Below, in pieces: positions 5,405-6,314 of a DNA stretch of 6,314 nt. Source of the DNA: SZUA-430 sp036840015 (GTDB lineage: Bacteria; Pseudomonadota; Alphaproteobacteria; Micropepsales; Micropepsaceae). A program made the position numbers and the translations under genes. Every line of letters starts with the position of its first letter. Position 1 is the stretch's first letter. The stretch spans positions 1 through 6,314 of the forward strand of contig DAISVV010000190.1 in NCBI GenBank assembly GCA_036840015.1. The letters run 5' to 3'. The notes below the pieces were generated by a model, which did not search any database, was not told the origin of the DNA, and saw nothing but the letters and a program-made list of their open reading frames with translations.

Positions 5405-6148
5405 GCATGACGCCCGAGGAGCTGCGCCATCTGGCGCGCAATGACGTGCTCGGATTCACCTCTCTGGAGCCGCCGAAGACGCCTGCGGAATTACTACTGC
5501 GGCCATGCCAGCCCATAACGGGAGCGCTGCCCGCAGAGCCAGAGCCTATGACGCTGGCGGAACTCCGGCGCGGGCTGGCCGTCATTGCTGCAGAGAGCAA
5601 CGGACTGGACGCAGCGTTAGCACAGGTCGGCGGGCCGCTCCGCTNNNNNNNNNNAAAATGGCACCGATACAGCCACCCTTGGGCCGCTCCAGACACTCGC
5701 ACGAGCCCTTAATGACTTGCGCGGCGGGAATGCCGCGCCGCTGCTAAAGCCAGCCCGCCGTGCGACGAAACACAAGGGACAGCGAGGCCTGCATGAGCTG
5801 CGGGAGACACTCGTGGCCTTGCTTGTCGAAGCATTCACGTGCGCCTGGCCTTGCGACGAACGACGGCGACAAGAAAAGGCTTTGGCGCATGTGGCGCGGG
5901 CATTGGCTGCCGCTGGGATAGAGCGCAAGCCTGATAGCGAGCGCGGACACCGGGGCGGCAAGGCGTATGACGCGGAGGCTCTTGCGCACTGGCGGCGGCG
6001 TGCCGTGAAGCGTGAGGACTGGTCGGAGCGCATTGCCGAACTAAAAGGGCAAGGGCGGTGGCCCAAGGGACCGGGCGACACCCAAGCCGCAGAGGCCTTG
6101 CTAGCAGACTTGCTGCCCCGACTGGCCTCAGAAGCTGGCACCGACTAG
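5401..6148 (+). CDS. Uncharacterised basic protein encoded with the integrase (contains assembly gap)
   Basis: I do not recognise this protein. It starts at ATG 5401, sharing ATGA with the integrase stop (an alternative ATG is at 5407), with no clear ribosome site, so translation is probably coupled. There are 81 codons before the Ns. After them the open frame continues from 5657 (NGTDTATLGPLQTLARALND...) for 163 codons to a stop at 6146-6148. The two parts join in frame if the true gap length is a multiple of three; the 10 Ns as written shift the frame. The N-terminal part is acidic/neutral and helical (MTLAELRRGLAVIAAES). The C-terminal part is rich in Arg/Lys with EKALAHVARALAAAGIE and YDAEALAHWRRRAVKRE. 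Those segments recall the short C-terminal helical module, ending in a W-R motif, of other integrase-linked island proteins. That resemblance is weak. No membrane segment or signal peptide is seen. Adjacency suggests a role in the element's mobility or control. Confidence 0.7.
5632..5690. repeat. 10-bp direct repeat GGGCCGCTCC flanking the assembly gap
   Basis: GGGCCGCTCC occurs at 5632-5641 and again at 5681-5690, one copy on each side of the Ns. Both encode Gly-Pro-Leu in the two parts of the interrupted protein. A longer repeat hidden in the gap could explain the assembly break, but a 10-bp match could also be chance in GC-rich DNA. Confidence 0.45.
5645..5654. other. Assembly gap (10 Ns)
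   Basis: Ten unknown bases interrupt the gene downstream of the integrase. One base of a codon precedes the run and two bases follow before the resumed frame, so the real gap should be 3n bases long. The figure of 10 is likely a placeholder. Confidence 0.95.
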
Positions 6149-6153
6149 CCAGC

Positions 6154-6177
6154 CGCGAATATCTTTTCAAATTCGCG
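6154..6177 (+). terminator. Hairpin just after the uncharacterised gene
   Basis: CGCGAAT (6154-6160) and ATTCGCG (6171-6177) form a perfect 7-bp stem around a 10-nt loop, 5 nt after the stop codon. No T run follows. It could protect the transcript end or bind a protein rather than terminate by itself. Confidence 0.35.
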
Positions 6178-6198
6178 CCCGGCTTCCAGCCACACCCG

Positions 6199-6233
6199 AA
6201 AGCAGACGTACGGACGTTTCCGTGCGTGCTTTT
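6199..6233. terminator. Strong terminator-like hairpin touching the next gene's ribosome site
   Basis: AAAGCA (6199-6204) pairs with TGCTTT (6227-6232). After a 2-nt bulge, CGTACGGA (6207-6214) pairs with TCCGTGCG (6219-6226) around the loop CGTT, with one G-T pair. This makes a 14-bp stem whose outer end is A-rich on the left and T-rich on the right (TTTT at 6230-6233), so it could act in both directions. The AGAGG ribosome site of the next gene begins 2 nt later. It may end the integrase transcript or act as an attenuator for the downstream gene. Confidence 0.6.
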
Positions 6234-6245
6234 GAGAGGTGTGAC

Positions 6246-6314
6246 ATGCAGAAAGCCATAACGCCCGCGCCCGAGGCGCTCCGGCTCTGCGTTGGGGTGG
6301 CCGAAGCCGCCAGC
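6246..6314 (+). CDS. Start of a downstream element gene, possibly a small HTH/excisionase-like protein (runs off right edge)
   Basis: An ATG at 6246 is preceded by AGAGG (6235-6239) at 6-nt spacing and opens a frame of 23 codons to the window edge: MQKAITPAPEALRLCVGVAE then AAS. The ending LRLCVGVAEAAS resembles the lead-in LxVxEAA of AlpA/MerR-type helix-turn-helix proteins, which often serve as excisionases next to P4-type integrases. Too little is present to confirm this. That a gene begins here rests on the ribosome site and position; its identity is a guess. Confidence 0.45.
   Translation, partial: MQKAITPAPEALRLCVGVAEAAS

Noticed and set aside
5617..6141. Minus-strand frame (174 codons) opposite the uncharacterised gene
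   Set aside because: It crosses the Ns, so its continuity is unproven. The plus-strand reading has the ATGA overlap and continues in frame across the gap.
1..6314. CRISPR array or long tandem repeats
   Set aside because: No regularly spaced repeat units were seen. The only short repeats are isolated 9-10 bp pairs.

Overview
This window looks like a piece of a GC-rich proteobacterial draft assembly. The family mix suggests an alpha- or betaproteobacterium, but I cannot name the genus. It has two unlike halves joined by about 1 kb of mostly non-coding sequence. A run of 10 Ns at 5645-5654 is an assembly gap inside a gene.

Left half (1-3183): an acyl-CoA / beta-oxidation locus. A minus-strand gene, cut by the left edge, encodes the N-terminal crotonase domain of a peroxisomal-type (MFE-1-like) enoyl-CoA hydratase/3-hydroxyacyl-CoA dehydrogenase. 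It diverges from a plus-strand run of three tightly packed genes. These are a TetR-family regulator (936-1541), a short-chain dehydrogenase that matches the (3R)-hydroxyacyl-CoA dehydrogenase domain of MFE-2/HSD17B4 (1556-2461), and a class I glutamine-amidotransferase-like peptidase C26 hydrolase of the PuuD type (2464-3183). The divergent spacer holds a GACC-N4-GGTC palindrome lying inside two overlapping, oppositely directed promoter-like hexamer pairs. This is the layout expected if the TetR protein represses both transcripts. The substrate cannot be read from the sequence; CoA-activated fatty, branched, steroid or terpenoid acids are all possible. The crotonase domain has lost the first of its two catalytic glutamates (Leu107) and kept the second (Glu127).

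Middle (3184-4171): no intact gene is convincing. It contains a decayed fragment of an IS3-family transposase OrfA (about 3457-3609), a weak hairpin behind the hydrolase gene, an unexplained antisense open frame (3890-4096), and an AT-richer stretch leading to the integrase. Just before the integrase are two copies of CGCCCCAAG set exactly 10 bp apart.

Right half (4172-6314): the start of an integrated genetic element. A complete P4-type tyrosine recombinase (4172-5404) overlaps by ATGA an unrecognised basic protein (5401-6148, interrupted by the Ns). The reading frame is restored if the true gap is a multiple of three. A strong hairpin with flanking A and T tracts (6199-6233) then sits directly against the ribosome binding site of a further gene that begins at 6246 and leaves the window after 23 codons. 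The element's cargo and its far attachment site lie beyond the right edge.
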